Positions 37,455-46,883 of a DNA stretch of 64,000 bases are shown piece by piece. Numbering within the stretch: the stretch's first letter is position 1; each line of letters begins with the position of its first letter. The position numbers and the translations under genes were made by a program. The stretch lies in assembly GCF_012911895.1 (NCBI RefSeq), contig NZ_JAAXCV010000034.1, positions 186,001 to 250,000 of the forward strand, read 5' to 3'. This DNA is from Bacillus sp. RO3. Lineage in GTDB: Bacteria; Bacillota; Bacilli; Bacillales; Bacillaceae_B. The notes beneath the pieces are model-generated. The model saw nothing but the letters and a program-made list of their open reading frames with translations. It was not told where the DNA came from and searched no databases.

Positions 37455-38048
37455 TTAATCTAAATATCTTTCAATGACAACCGGCTGAAGCTGCCTCCCC
37501 TCAATTGCAGCTTCAATTGTTTCCTGGATCATTGTCATCCTTGCCACCATTGATTTCGGTTTACTTTCAGGTGCATCCTGCCCGAACGGGATAAAGTAAA
37601 TATCTTTCGTCGAGATCAATCTCATTAGATTCACACCGTTTAATCCAAGCGCATCATTTGTAGAAATCCCAAGAACTACCGGACGGTGATTTCGAAGAGT
37701 CGCTTTAGCAGCCATTAACACGGGGGAATCAGTCATGGCATTGGCAAATTTACTCATGGAATTTCCTGTAAGAGGAGCGATTACCATGCAATCAAGGGGG
37801 ATTTTAGGACCGAGTGGTTCAGCCTTTACGATGGAATCAATGACCTTATGGCCCGTAACGTCTTCAATACGCTTAATCCAGTCTTCTCCTTTACCGAATC
37901 TCGTTTCAGTATTCATTACTGTTGACGTCACAACCGGTATCACTTCAGCCCCATTATTCACTAACCGTTCGATTTCGGGAAATACTGCATCATAGGTACA
38001 ATGAGACCCTGTCAATCCAAACCCAATTCGCTTTCCTTTTACACTCAT
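37455..38048 (-). CDS. dpaB: Dipicolinate synthase subunit B
   Basis: The 197-residue flavoprotein-like protein (IGFGLTGSHCTYDAV, MVIAPLTGNSMSKFANAM) is DpaB/SpoVFB. Together with DpaA it converts the DapA product to dipicolinic acid in the mother cell during late sporulation. The start overlaps the dpaA stop (ATGA), so both subunits are coupled. Expression in B. subtilis depends on sigma-K; I could not assign that promoter here by eye. Confidence 0.95.
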   Translation of the reverse strand: MSVKGKRIGFGLTGSHCTYDAVFPEIERLVNNGAEVIPVVTSTVMNTETRFGKGEDWIKRIEDVTGHKVIDSIVKAEPLGPKIPLDCMVIAPLTGNSMSKFANAMTDSPVLMAAKATLRNHRPVVLGISTNDALGLNGVNLMRLISTKDIYFIPFGQDAPESKPKSMVARMTMIQETIEAAIEGRQLQPVVIERYLD

Positions 38049-38947
38049 GAAGAACTCTCCTTCCCTGAATCAAAATCTTCCTCTAATAATTGAGAAAGAA
38101 CATTCGCCAAAATCTGTCCTGCAGTCTTAGGCGCTACGATTCCAGGCAATCCAGGCGCCAACAATGCTTTAATCCCTCGCTTTTCCGCATAACGGAAATC
38201 TGTCCCTCCAGGCTTTGAAGCCAAATCGATGATTAATGTATGAGCCGGCATTTTGGCTATCACAGCAGCTTTCACAATATGCACCGGTATGGTATTGATA
38301 CATATATCACAATCCTCTACCTCTTTTTCCAGGCTATCTAAGTGAAATGGCTCCAATCCCATTTCGGTTACCCTGGCAAGATGCTCGCTTTTGCGAACGC
38401 CAACCTTCACTTTTCCGCCTAAATGATGGAACGTTCTGGCTACACTCATACCCACTCTCCCGAGACCCAATATCACAATGGTCGATCCATGAATGGTAAA
38501 GTCTGTATGTTGAATAGCCATCATAATCGTTCCCTCTACTGTGGGTATGGAATTATAAATGGCAACATCGTCCCTCTCAAACAATTGAACAAGTTTCCGC
38601 TTCGTTATAGACATGATTTCATCCAAATACTTATTACTAATTCCTGAATAGATCGTACAGTGCTCTGGCGTCTGAGACACGATTTCTTCTGTTAAAATGA
38701 TTTTTTCTTTAGAAAATATCGTATCAATTTCCCCTTGTAGATTCGTGCCGGGTACAGGTAAGATGATGGCATCGATTATGGAAAAGTCCACTTCATCGAG
38801 CTTTTCCTTCGAAGCCCCTGTAAAGGCATGATCCAGTTGTTCAAAACCAACGAGCGATATCTTAGCATCAAGCTCCGTAAGCTTTCGAATAATCTCAAGT
38901 TGTCGGGCATCTCCGCCTAGAACTGCGATCTGCATTCCGGTCAGCAT
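38045..38947 (-). CDS. dpaA: Dipicolinate synthase subunit A
   Basis: DpaA/SpoVFA is a Rossmann-fold dehydrogenase-like subunit. Two nucleotide-binding-like segments are visible: IAVLGGDARQLEII at the N-terminus and VILGLGRVGMSVARTF in the middle. I choose ATG 38947 (MLTGMQIAVLGG), with AGGTGA upstream; GTG four codons earlier overlaps the ribosome site. Length is about 300 residues, normal for the family. Its presence confirms a true endospore former. Confidence 0.95.
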   Translation of the reverse strand: MLTGMQIAVLGGDARQLEIIRKLTELDAKISLVGFEQLDHAFTGASKEKLDEVDFSIIDAIILPVPGTNLQGEIDTIFSKEKIILTEEIVSQTPEHCTIYSGISNKYLDEIMSITKRKLVQLFERDDVAIYNSIPTVEGTIMMAIQHTDFTIHGSTIVILGLGRVGMSVARTFHHLGGKVKVGVRKSEHLARVTEMGLEPFHLDSLEKEVEDCDICINTIPVHIVKAAVIAKMPAHTLIIDLASKPGGTDFRYAEKRGIKALLAPGLPGIVAPKTAGQILANVLSQLLEEDFDSGKESSS

Positions 38948-39083
38948 CACTGATTTCACCTACTTTAACATAATCGCTATTCTAAATCCCTTTTCACTTC
39001 AACAGTGTATGTAGCTCTTACCTAATGGGTGAGTATAAAAGCAAATGGAACCGTGATAGTAAATGTCTGATGACTTTTATTCA

Positions 39084-39114
39084 AAAAAAAAAAAAAACGG
39101 GGCAGCCCCGTTTT
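39084..39114 (-). terminator. Terminator of ymxH
   Basis: AAAACGGGG and CCCCGTTTT form a nine-base stem around the loop CAG, followed on the minus strand by a run of about 15 T, directly after the stop of ymxH. This is the strongest T-run in the window. Confidence 0.93.
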
Positions 39115-39348
39115 TTAATCTTCCGATACTTCAAGTATGATCATATCTGCTCCAATTGTCCGAATTTGATGCCAGGGCACCCTGATCTCCCCCCCTTGCT
39201 TTCGCAGCCATTTCCCTGTCGGAATGATAAGTGCATTGATGCTCCCTGATTTATCATTGAATTCAAGATCCGTTTGCCCAAGTACCCCAAGACGTTCTGC
39301 TTTTTTGTAGTCCACAATCTCTTTACCACTTAACTCACTTAACCTCAT
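39115..39348 (-). CDS. ymxH: YlmC/YmxH family sporulation protein
   Basis: The 77-residue protein is a PRC-barrel domain protein (MRLSELSGKEIVDYKKAERL, with LGQTDLEF). ATG 39348 follows GGAGGGATCAAC; the longer frame upstream has no such site. YmxH/YlmC proteins are found near sporulation genes in Bacillus, and their molecular role is not known. It lies between mlpA and dpaA, as in B. subtilis. Confidence 0.9.
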   Translation of the reverse strand: MRLSELSGKEIVDYKKAERLGVLGQTDLEFNDKSGSINALIIPTGKWLRKQGGEIRVPWHQIRTIGADMIILEVSED

Positions 39349-39476
39349 GTTGATCCCTCCATAAATTGAGCTCTGTAGTACAATGTATACACTGTCCAGT
39401 TTTTTTAGAAGGATTTCTTGGCACATTTTCAGCAAACATGTAAAAAAGCAGACCTTTTACAGCCTGCTTTAACCAG

Positions 39477-40718
39477 TTAATTTCTAATATTCTGAGGAAG
39501 TTTTCCTTCAGGGCTTATGATTGATAATGCATAATCATCCGTAAAGATGTCCTTGGCCAGATGATTTACCTTATCCATTGTTACACCATCAATCTCTTCA
39601 ACGATCTCATCAAGGGTTCTGTGCCTTTTCAGAAGCAATTCATTCTTTCCGTTACGGCTCATACGACTGTTTGTGCTTTCTAGACTGAGCATCAGATTCC
39701 CTTTGAGCTGTTCTTTGCTATTCAGTAATTCTTTTGAGGTGATACCTTCCGCTTTTAAGGCTTGCAAGGTGCTGTCGATCGTATCAAACAATTGATCTAA
39801 TTGATTTGCGCCTGTTCCTCCATAGATCGTCACCATTCCGCTATCTTCATAAGCGGAGTGATAAGAAAATACAGAGTAAGCAAGTCCCCTTTGCTCGCGG
39901 ACTTCTTGAAACAAGCGGGATGACATACTTCCTCCCAATACGTTATTTAATACAATCAAATTATAGATGTCTGGATGGCCGATCTGCAATCCGTCAAAAC
40001 CAAGACACAAATGAGCTTGCTCCGTATCTTTTTTTCGAGTCAGCTTATTGGTCTGAAAAGCCGGTTTGACCCGGTCTTCAGGTCCTTTACCACCTTCATA
40101 GGATCCAAATAACTTTTCTACTTCTTTGATGAATGTTTCATTTACATTTCCTGCCACAGATACCACTACTTGATCAGGGGTATACATGTCATGCATATAT
40201 TCTTTTAATTTAGCCTGATTGAAGGAGTCCAAAGTTTCTTCCGTTCCGAGAATCGGGTATCCTAGCGGATGCTCTTCATAAACTGCTTTGCTGAGCAGGT
40301 CATGAACGATATCGTCAGGTGTGTCTTCATACATTTTAATCTCTTCATACACCACATTTTTCTCCTTATTCAGTTCCTCTTCTATATAAGTAGAGTTAAA
40401 GAACATATCAGAAAGTGTATGTAATGCGTAATCTGCATGATTGTCCAATACTTTGGCATAGTAACAGGTATATTCCTTTGATGTAAAAGCATTTACCTGT
40501 CCGCCGATACTATCAAAAGACTCGGCAATTTCCCGGGCTGTCTTTGTTTTAGTCCCTTTAAAGAACATATGTTCCAGAAAGTGGGAAATCCCATTGTTTT
40601 GTTCCGTTTCATTTCTTGACCCTGTTGCAATCCAGACTCCTATCGCTACTGAGCGGACATGAGGGATTTCTTCCAGCACGATTCTCAGTCCATTTTGGCA
40701 TGTATACTTCTTAATCAA
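39477..40718 (-). CDS. mlpA: M16 family zinc peptidase MlpA
   Basis: The 413-residue protein is an M16B peptidase with the complete inverted zinc motif in ISHFLEHMFFKGTKT and the downstream Glu in KNVVYEEIKMYEDTPDD. It is the orthologue of MlpA/YmxG, a soluble processing-protease-like enzyme reported to affect extracellular protease production in B. subtilis. Unlike the ymfF/ymfH pair it stands alone and is a full catalytic chain. It follows ylxY. Confidence 0.92.
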   Translation of the reverse strand: MIKKYTCQNGLRIVLEEIPHVRSVAIGVWIATGSRNETEQNNGISHFLEHMFFKGTKTKTAREIAESFDSIGGQVNAFTSKEYTCYYAKVLDNHADYALHTLSDMFFNSTYIEEELNKEKNVVYEEIKMYEDTPDDIVHDLLSKAVYEEHPLGYPILGTEETLDSFNQAKLKEYMHDMYTPDQVVVSVAGNVNETFIKEVEKLFGSYEGGKGPEDRVKPAFQTNKLTRKKDTEQAHLCLGFDGLQIGHPDIYNLIVLNNVLGGSMSSRLFQEVREQRGLAYSVFSYHSAYEDSGMVTIYGGTGANQLDQLFDTIDSTLQALKAEGITSKELLNSKEQLKGNLMLSLESTNSRMSRNGKNELLLKRHRTLDEIVEEIDGVTMDKVNHLAKDIFTDDYALSIISPEGKLPQNIRN

Positions 40719-40762
40719 AAAACTTCCTCCTATTCATGGTGCAAACTTACTGCTTCTTCTTA

Positions 40763-41752
40763 CTATTTCCTTGGCCCGGATGAATTATCGGCGTCCAATA
40801 AAATACGTTCCTCTTTAACCAGGCTTGAAACCGTACCCAGCCTCAAATCTTTTCCTTTTATTTGAAGAATCAACGAATTGAGTGAATTGGCAGTAGAAGC
40901 TGTTGGATGCATGAGAACAATAGCCCCTTTATGCATTTTCCTCATCACACGATCGATTAAGACGTCAGGCTGAGGTTTTTGCCAATCCACAGTATCCACA
41001 CTCCACATAATGGTTCTCATCTGCATGTCATGTGCAATCTCTACCACTTCATCCCTGTAGCTTCCGCTAGGTGGAGCAAACCACTTCACTGTTTCACCAG
41101 TCGTAACCTCAATAATCTCATTCGTCTTCTTCATTTCTTCTCTTATCTTACCTGAATGTAGCGTTTTCATATCAGGATGTGAATATGAATGATTTCCTAC
41201 CTCATGTCCCGCATCCACGATCATCTTCGCTAAATCCGGATTATTCTTAACCCATCTCCCCTCTAAAAAGAAGGTAGCATATACTTGATGCTTTTTCAAA
41301 GTTGCCAGCATATCAGGAATAAATTCATTTCCCCAGGCTACATTTATGATAAAGGATACCATGGGTTTATCTGGATTTCCCCTGTATAAGGGAGATGCGG
41401 GCAAATCAGGCAAGTGCTTCTCCGGTGGAACTTGCTTGTAGATCAGCTTGTCTTCATTGAACGACTTTTCCTTTTTCATATTATTTAGAGATGCTTCCAC
41501 ATCCACCTTTATTCCATTATAACCAGGTGTTGCTTTCCAAACAGTATCTATCATAGCATCTTTTGCAGGAATTTCCCTTGATTTAGCTTCTTCCCTTATT
41601 CTTCGTGTTAAATCACTGGTTTCGCTTACTCCGCTCACTTCCAGCGATTCCTGCTTTAACCTTGTGAGATACTGATCTGATAAAGGGTTCTCAACCACGA
41701 CTATAGTCAGAATAGCAATTAGACTGATTCCAATCAAGTATTTTTTTCCCAT
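40763..41752 (-). CDS. ylxY: YlxY polysaccharide-deacetylase-like protein, catalytic Asp missing
   Basis: The 329-residue protein has an N-terminal membrane anchor (residues about 5-21) and a NodB-type domain from about 130. The usual TFDDG motif is replaced by NVAWGNE (137-143), so the catalytic base and the first metal ligand are absent. The metal-binding H-x3-H is kept as HSYSH (188-192), and FAPPSGSYRDEV matches the later motif. Start ATG 41752 follows GGTGGACATGT; a longer frame would run into a repeat. It belongs to the YlxY group next to pnp and is possibly a non-enzymatic wall binder. Confidence 0.88.
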   Translation of the reverse strand: MGKKYLIGISLIAILTIVVVENPLSDQYLTRLKQESLEVSGVSETSDLTRRIREEAKSREIPAKDAMIDTVWKATPGYNGIKVDVEASLNNMKKEKSFNEDKLIYKQVPPEKHLPDLPASPLYRGNPDKPMVSFIINVAWGNEFIPDMLATLKKHQVYATFFLEGRWVKNNPDLAKMIVDAGHEVGNHSYSHPDMKTLHSGKIREEMKKTNEIIEVTTGETVKWFAPPSGSYRDEVVEIAHDMQMRTIMWSVDTVDWQKPQPDVLIDRVMRKMHKGAIVLMHPTASTANSLNSLILQIKGKDLRLGTVSSLVKEERILLDADNSSGPRK

Positions 41753-41805
41753 ACATGTCCACCTTCCTTCTCCTAAAACATATGAAGAAAAAGGACATGG
41801 TAGAA

Positions 41806-41943
41806 CAAAAGCGCAGGCTGCTCGCCCAGAGGCGACAAGCATAAGGAGGAGCTGTCGGAAAGGCGCCCTTTGCCTTTCTGGCAGGTTTTCCTTATGACCT
41901 CGAGCCTCTAGCCGCCGGAGCTGGACGGATCAAAAGCGCAGGC
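41806..41943. repeat. Dispersed structured repeat, copy 3 (central module only)
   Basis: The 138-base module is flanked by 13-base perfect direct repeats CAAAAGCGCAGGC (41806-41818 and 41931-41943). Inside are the inverted repeat CATAAGGA/TCCTTATG (41840-41847 with 41889-41896), an inner stem GAAAGGC/GCCTTTC (41858-41864 with 41872-41878) and GAGCTGGAC near 41920. Those blocks match the centre of the full copy near 21.6 kb, which also has CATAAGG, CCTTTGCCT, CTTATGAC and AGCTGGAC in the same order. It lies between pnp and ylxY. Confidence 0.82.
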
Positions 41944-41983
41944 GTCCGGGACTGTACAAGATTTCGAAAGTACAGATAAAAAA

Positions 41984-42023
41984 AGGCCGTCCCCAGGAGA
42001 TATCACTCCTCACAGGACAGCCT
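41984..42023 (-). terminator. Terminator of pnp
   Basis: AGGCCGTCC (41984-41992) pairs with GGACAGCCT (42015-42023), one G-U pair on the transcript, with an inner stem AGGAG/CTCCT and a seven-T tail on the minus strand. Confidence 0.87.
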
Positions 42024-42038
42024 GCCAATCTTAAAAGA

Positions 42039-44162
42039 TTATGCCTGGTTTTGTTCTTCTTTTTCGCGCTGTTCTTTTAAAACGGCTTTTCTTGATAAGT
42101 TGACTCTTCCTTGATTATCGATGTCCAGAACCTTAACAAGAATTTCATCACCGATTGCAACGACATCTTCCACTTTTCGGATACGCTCTTCTGCAATTTC
42201 AGAAATATGGACAAGACCGTCTTTACCACTGAAGATTTCAACAAATGCACCGAATTTTTCAATTCGTTTTACTTTACCAAGGTACATTTGTCCTGCTTCA
42301 ACCTCTCTTACAATATCTTCGATTGTTTTCTTGGCTACTTTGTTCATTTCTTCATCAGTTGAAGAGATGAAGATCGTTCCATCTTGCTCAATATCAATCT
42401 TAACCCCTGTCTCGTCGATGATTTTATTGATTTGTTTACCACTTGGTCCAATAACATCACGGATCTTATCAGGGTTGATATGCATCGTTAAGATTTTCGG
42501 AGCATATTGTGAAAGACTTGTTCTCGCTTCTCCGATTGTTGCCAGCATGCTATCAAGGATCTGCATTCTTCCTATTTTAGCTTGTTGAAGTGCTTCTTCA
42601 AGGATTTCACGAGAAAGCCCATCAATTTTGATATCCATCTGAAGTGCCGTTACACCTTTAGAAGTACCGGCCACTTTAAAGTCCATGTCTCCCAGGTGAT
42701 CTTCCATTCCTTGAATATCTGTCAAGATGGAATAGTTCTCACCAGATTTGATGAGACCCATGGCAATACCGGCTACCGGTGCTTTAATAGGTACACCCGC
42801 ATCCATCATCGCCAAGGTGCTCGCACAGATGCTTGCTTGAGAAGTTGAACCATTTGATTCAAGAACTTCTGATACAAGACGGATTGTATACGGGAAGTCT
42901 TTTTCATTTGGAATGATTGGATCCAGTGCTTTTTCCCCTAACGCCCCGTGTCCGATTTCACGACGTCCCGGTCCTCTGATCGGTCCTGTTTCACCAACGC
43001 TGAATTGAGGGAAGTTATAATGATGCATGAATCGTTTAGATTCTTCTATTCCTAGACCATCAAGAACCTGTACATCCCCTAATGCACCCAATGTACATAT
43101 GCTTAAAGCTTGTGTTTGGCCTCTTGTGAACAGTCCTGAACCATGCGTTCTCGGTAATAACCCAACCTCTGAAGATAGTGGACGGATTTCGTCGACTTTA
43201 CGTCCATCAGGACGAACTTTATCTTCAGTTATCAAGCGGCGGACTTCATTTTTCACAAGCTTGTCCATTACCTTTTTCACTTGCTTAAGTGTCTCTTCAT
43301 CCGCTTCTTTCTCTTCTTCAAAAACAGTCATCACTTTATTTTTTACAGCTTTGATGGCTTCTTCACGAGCATGCTTTTCCTGGACTTGGATCGCCGGGAT
43401 CAATTCGCTTTCACATAATGAACGAACCTCTGCTTCAATATCCTTATCGAGTTCAGCAAGTTGGATTTCAGATTTCTCTTTACCGACCTTCGCCACAATT
43501 TCTTCTTGGAAGGCAACTAAACGCTTGATTTCTTCATGACCGAACATAATTGCCTCAAGCATAGTCTCCTCCGGCACCTCATCTGCACCTGCTTCAACCA
43601 TATTGATGGCGTCTTTCGTACCTGCGACAGATAAATGAATCTCGCTCTTCTCCAACTGATCGACCGTAGGATTAATGATGAATTGTCCATCAATCAGTCC
43701 CACTATTACTCCAGCAATTGGACCTTCAAATGGAATATCGGAAACTGATAGAGCCAGTGAAGAACCGAACATAGCCGCCATTTCAGATGAACAGTTTTGG
43801 TCTACACTCATTACAATACTGATAACTTGTACTTCATTACGGAATCCGTCCGCGAACAATGGACGAATTGGACGGTCAATTAAACGGCTGGCAAGGATCG
43901 CTTTTTCACTTGGGCGTCCCTCACGTTTAATGAATCCGCCAGGAATCTTCCCTACTGCATATAATCTTTCCTCATAATTGACAGTCAATGGAAAGAAATC
44001 CAATGGTTTAGGTTCTTTAGAAGCTGTTGCACTGCTTAATACAGCCGTATCTCCGTATCGCACCATTACCGCACCATTCGCTTGTTTGGCAAATTGGCCT
44101 ACCTCGACCGTTAATTCTCTACCTGCCCAATCGATGGAAAAGGTTTGTTTAGATTGTTCCAT
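42039..44162 (-). CDS. pnp: Polyribonucleotide nucleotidyltransferase
   Basis: PNPase degrades RNA 3' to 5' by phosphorolysis and is the main such enzyme in Bacillus. The 707-residue chain has the two RNase PH domains (the second with [16 protein letters not shown]), then a KH domain ([16 protein letters not shown], near 560) and an S1 domain ([20 protein letters not shown], near 625). All parts are complete. It has a long leader of about 350 bases after the rpsO terminator, a place where PNPase genes are often regulated. Confidence 0.98.
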   Translation of the reverse strand: MEQSKQTFSIDWAGRELTVEVGQFAKQANGAVMVRYGDTAVLSSATASKEPKPLDFFPLTVNYEERLYAVGKIPGGFIKREGRPSEKAILASRLIDRPIRPLFADGFRNEVQVISIVMSVDQNCSSEMAAMFGSSLALSVSDIPFEGPIAGVIVGLIDGQFIINPTVDQLEKSEIHLSVAGTKDAINMVEAGADEVPEETMLEAIMFGHEEIKRLVAFQEEIVAKVGKEKSEIQLAELDKDIEAEVRSLCESELIPAIQVQEKHAREEAIKAVKNKVMTVFEEEKEADEETLKQVKKVMDKLVKNEVRRLITEDKVRPDGRKVDEIRPLSSEVGLLPRTHGSGLFTRGQTQALSICTLGALGDVQVLDGLGIEESKRFMHHYNFPQFSVGETGPIRGPGRREIGHGALGEKALDPIIPNEKDFPYTIRLVSEVLESNGSTSQASICASTLAMMDAGVPIKAPVAGIAMGLIKSGENYSILTDIQGMEDHLGDMDFKVAGTSKGVTALQMDIKIDGLSREILEEALQQAKIGRMQILDSMLATIGEARTSLSQYAPKILTMHINPDKIRDVIGPSGKQINKIIDETGVKIDIEQDGTIFISSTDEEMNKVAKKTIEDIVREVEAGQMYLGKVKRIEKFGAFVEIFSGKDGLVHISEIAEERIRKVEDVVAIGDEILVKVLDIDNQGRVNLSRKAVLKEQREKEEQNQA

Positions 44163-44515
44163 AAAGTGTGCCCCTCTCTTTATATATCACTAAAGGGTTT
44201 GGCCTGTACCCACCCCGGATAAATAGTCTTATTAATGTAATCTATATCATGCACATGAGTGCCGTTATATTCAGTCTGAATGAATTACATAAGGAACAAT
44301 GTAAAAATGAAATGTTCTCTTAATGAATCGGACATTAACTCCAGCTAAGGATTCGTGTAAACTGTTATGTACATATTATGTATTTTAGACAAAAACGATC
44401 AAAATGAATACTTTACAAGAAGAAAATATTAAAAAATATGTGGGGGATCATACAAAGATTTCCACATATCAAAACTAAAGAAAAAGCGGGACATAATCCC
44501 GCTTCCTTTGTCTGT
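44163..44515. other. Gap between rpsO and pnp
   Basis: These 353 bases hold no gene. They contain the rpsO terminator at 44484-44504 and an AT-rich leader before pnp. A possible minus-strand promoter (TTGATC with CATAAT about 16 bases on) lies near 44370-44400 but is weak. Confidence 0.5.
44484..44504 (-). terminator. Terminator of rpsO
   Basis: AAGCGGGA (44484-44491) pairs with TCCCGCTT (44497-44504) around the loop CATAA, followed on the minus strand by TTT CTTT. Confidence 0.87.
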
Positions 44516-44785
44516 TTATCGACGTAAGCCTAATTTGTTGATTAACTCACGGTAGCGTTGTACATCCTTCTTACGTAGGTAAGATAATAGATTACGACGG
44601 TGACCTACCATTTTCAGAAGACCGCGACGAGAGTGGTGGTCTTTCTTGTGAACGCGTAAGTGATCGTTCAGATTGTTAATTTCTTCAGTTAGGACAGCAA
44701 TTTGAACTTCTGGAGATCCAGTATCGTTCTCATGTACTTTGTATTCACTGATAAGTTCGTTTTTACGCTCTTTAGTGATAGCCAT
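44516..44785 (-). CDS. rpsO: Small ribosomal subunit protein uS15
   Basis: The 89-residue S15 binds 16S rRNA helices 20-22 early in 30S assembly. The start at ATG 44785 ([12 protein letters not shown]) follows TAGGAGGTGAAAAGG and gives the exact family length; an ATG three codons earlier overlaps the ribosome site. [20 protein letters not shown] is the conserved RNA-binding core. It has its own promoter and terminator, between ribF and pnp. Confidence 0.98.
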   Translation of the reverse strand: MAITKERKNELISEYKVHENDTGSPEVQIAVLTEEINNLNDHLRVHKKDHHSRRGLLKMVGHRRNLLSYLRKKDVQRYRELINKLGLRR

Positions 44786-44882
44786 CCTTTTCACCTCCTA
44801 ATGATTTCTTTCAAATCCCCTGTTACTGAGCAACCGTTGGTGAATCGTGATGCCAAGCAAAGGTTCATTTCATACGTTATTT

Positions 44883-44911
44883 AGAATACTACTCTTTTCA
44901 ACAAAAATCAA
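44883..44911 (-). promoter_or_regulatory. Sigma-A promoter of rpsO
   Basis: On the minus strand -35 TTGATT (44906-44911) and -10 TATTCT (44883-44888) are separated by 17 bases. It would give a leader of about 90 bases, long enough for S15 autoregulation as known in some bacteria; no such fold was verified. Confidence 0.55.
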
Positions 44912-44920
44912 GTATAATCC

Positions 44921-45865
44921 TCAAATTTCCGAAAAGTAGTGAATCGCTTTGTCTTTATCTTTTTGAATTTGCGTGATTAATTCCTCTATCCCGGAAAACT
45001 TCTGTTCATCCCTTAATCTTTCATACCACTCGATATACACTTCTTCACCATATATCGAAGAGTGAAAATCAAATATATGAACTTCAATTGATAGAGAGTA
45101 TTCATCTGGATTTTTAAATGTAGGCTTATAGCCTATATTACATACCCCGTCGAACCATTTATCATGGATTTTTATCCTGACGGCATACACACCCACTTTA
45201 GGATTCAGATAGTCATCTGCTAATTCAATATTAGCGGTGGGAAAGCCGATTTTTCTGCCTCTCTTATCCCCATGTATGACGGTACCTTTCATTTTGAATG
45301 GTCTCCCAAGGAGTTGATGTACCTTATTTACGTCCCCTTCTTTCAGTCTTTCCCTTATAATGGTTGAACTCACTTTCATATCATCATCCGTTAGCTTCGA
45401 TATCGTTGTGGAGGTAAATTGATCCCGGGAATGAAAAGGAAGAGTTTCCATCGTCCCTTTTCCTAATCTCCCATATGAGTAGTCGAAGCCGGCAACAACA
45501 TGCAAAACATTCAGCCCGATAATATATTGATCAACAAAATCCTGTGGAATCAGACTTGCAAATTCAGAAGTAAACCGGACAATGAATAGATAATCCACTC
45601 CCAATTCTTCGATGATTTCTTTCTTATCTTCAAGTGGAGTTATGTAGTGAATATGTTTGTGTTTATGACCCAATACAACGGAAGGGTGAGGGTCAAATGT
45701 CATGACCGCACTGCAGGATTTTAATTCCTGCGCTTTATCTACCGCTGCCTTAATGACCCTTTGATGGCCTCTGTGAACTCCATCGAAGTACCCCAGGGCT
45801 AATACAAGGGGGGGAAAATCATTTTTACTAATTGAATGGGGATGATGTACAGTTATCACTTTCAC
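44921..45865 (-). CDS. ribF: Bifunctional riboflavin kinase/FAD synthetase
   Basis: The 314-residue enzyme makes FMN and FAD from riboflavin. The N-terminal FAD synthetase part has LALGYFDGVHRGHQRV, a nucleotidyltransferase motif of the H-x-G-H type; the C-terminal riboflavin kinase part has GDKRGRKIGFPTANI and GVCNIGYKPTF. Length is normal. In B. subtilis the orthologue is called ribC (ribF in E. coli). It follows truB by 18 bases. Confidence 0.96.
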   Translation of the reverse strand: MKVITVHHPHSISKNDFPPLVLALGYFDGVHRGHQRVIKAAVDKAQELKSCSAVMTFDPHPSVVLGHKHKHIHYITPLEDKKEIIEELGVDYLFIVRFTSEFASLIPQDFVDQYIIGLNVLHVVAGFDYSYGRLGKGTMETLPFHSRDQFTSTTISKLTDDDMKVSSTIIRERLKEGDVNKVHQLLGRPFKMKGTVIHGDKRGRKIGFPTANIELADDYLNPKVGVYAVRIKIHDKWFDGVCNIGYKPTFKNPDEYSLSIEVHIFDFHSSIYGEEVYIEWYERLRDEQKFSGIEELITQIQKDKDKAIHYFSEI

Positions 45866-45883
45866 AGTATTTCACCTTTTTCA

Positions 45884-46795
45884 CTAGTCGTTGAAAAGCA
45901 CTTTGACAGGCTTGATTACACCCGGCTTGTCCGGATGACGACGATAGATGGCAATGACCCTGCCTTCATGCTCCATTACTACTTCTCTATCTTCCGGCCA
46001 ATCCTGAGGCTCATCCAAGCGTGCCCCGTTCTTCACTTTCTCTGCTAATGTATCACTAATTACCATTTTCGGCAAATGAGAAAGTCCCATTTCAATAGGA
46101 AGAAGAAGACCTTGTGGATTTTCATTTTCAACGAAGTTTTTCACATCTTCCAGGGTAAAACAGTCCTCTTTCCTAAAACTGGCTGACTGCGTGCGGGTAA
46201 GGGCTGACATATGAGCAGGATAACCGAGCCTGCTTCCAATTTCGACAGCAAGGGTCCTCACATAGGTACCTTTGCCACAAGCTACTTCAAATGAGAAAGA
46301 AGGATGATCCCTGTCCAGTACATCCCAATCCTCAAGTAATTGCAGACTATGGATCTGAACGGTCCTGGACGGCCTCTCAATTTCAATCCCCTGCCTCGCA
46401 TACTCGTATAAACGTTTACCATTCACCTTTATGGCTGAATACATAGGAGGGGTTTGGATGATGTCACCTGTTAAGCTTTTTAGGACCTTTTCTACCTCTG
46501 CTCTGGAAATGGTACGGTCCACACGTTGTTGGACAACGGGATCACCCCAGGCGTCTTCTGTTGTAGTAGTACACCCAAGGGTGACTTCACCCTCATACGT
46601 CTTCCCGGAAGCAGTAATATACTCAGCTATCTTCGTCGCTCTTCCTATACATATCGGAAGGACCCCGGAAACTTCCGGATCAAGGGTTCCCGTGTGCCCT
46701 ACCTTTTTCGTTCTCAGGAGCTTTCTTAATTTAAATACACAGTCATGTGATGTCATGCCTCGGGGCTTCCACAAGGGCAGGATCCCATTCATCAT
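45884..46795 (-). CDS. truB: tRNA pseudouridine(55) synthase
   Basis: TruB forms pseudouridine 55 in the T loop of tRNAs. The catalytic Asp is in VGHTGTLDPEVSGVL; KPRGMTSHD and GKGTYVRTLAVEIG are further conserved motifs. I choose ATG 46795 (MMNGILPLWKPRG), five bases after GTGGAGG; the second ATG is also possible. Length is 303 residues. A terminator separates it from rbfA upstream. Confidence 0.96.
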   Translation of the reverse strand: MMNGILPLWKPRGMTSHDCVFKLRKLLRTKKVGHTGTLDPEVSGVLPICIGRATKIAEYITASGKTYEGEVTLGCTTTTEDAWGDPVVQQRVDRTISRAEVEKVLKSLTGDIIQTPPMYSAIKVNGKRLYEYARQGIEIERPSRTVQIHSLQLLEDWDVLDRDHPSFSFEVACGKGTYVRTLAVEIGSRLGYPAHMSALTRTQSASFRKEDCFTLEDVKNFVENENPQGLLLPIEMGLSHLPKMVISDTLAEKVKNGARLDEPQDWPEDREVVMEHEGRVIAIYRRHPDKPGVIKPVKVLFND

Positions 46796-46834
46796 AAATA
46801 CCTCCACTTCTTTACATTCTTTCACTCAAACAAA

Positions 46835-46877
46835 AGGACTGATCCATTGGAATGGTGCTTCCGTCCGGATCAGTCCT
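46835..46877 (-). terminator. Terminator between rbfA and truB
   Basis: The perfect 11-base arms AGGACTGATCC (46835-46845) and GGATCAGTCCT (46867-46877), with a T-rich tail on the minus strand, lie right after the rbfA stop. It would split the nusA-infB operon or reduce read-through into truB-ribF. Confidence 0.83.
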
Positions 46878-46883
46878 CTCTTG

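Noticed and set aside
42121-43539. Plus-strand open frames of 155-170 codons opposite pnp
   Set aside because: Antisense shadows of a highly conserved gene; no ribosome site and no protein-like composition.
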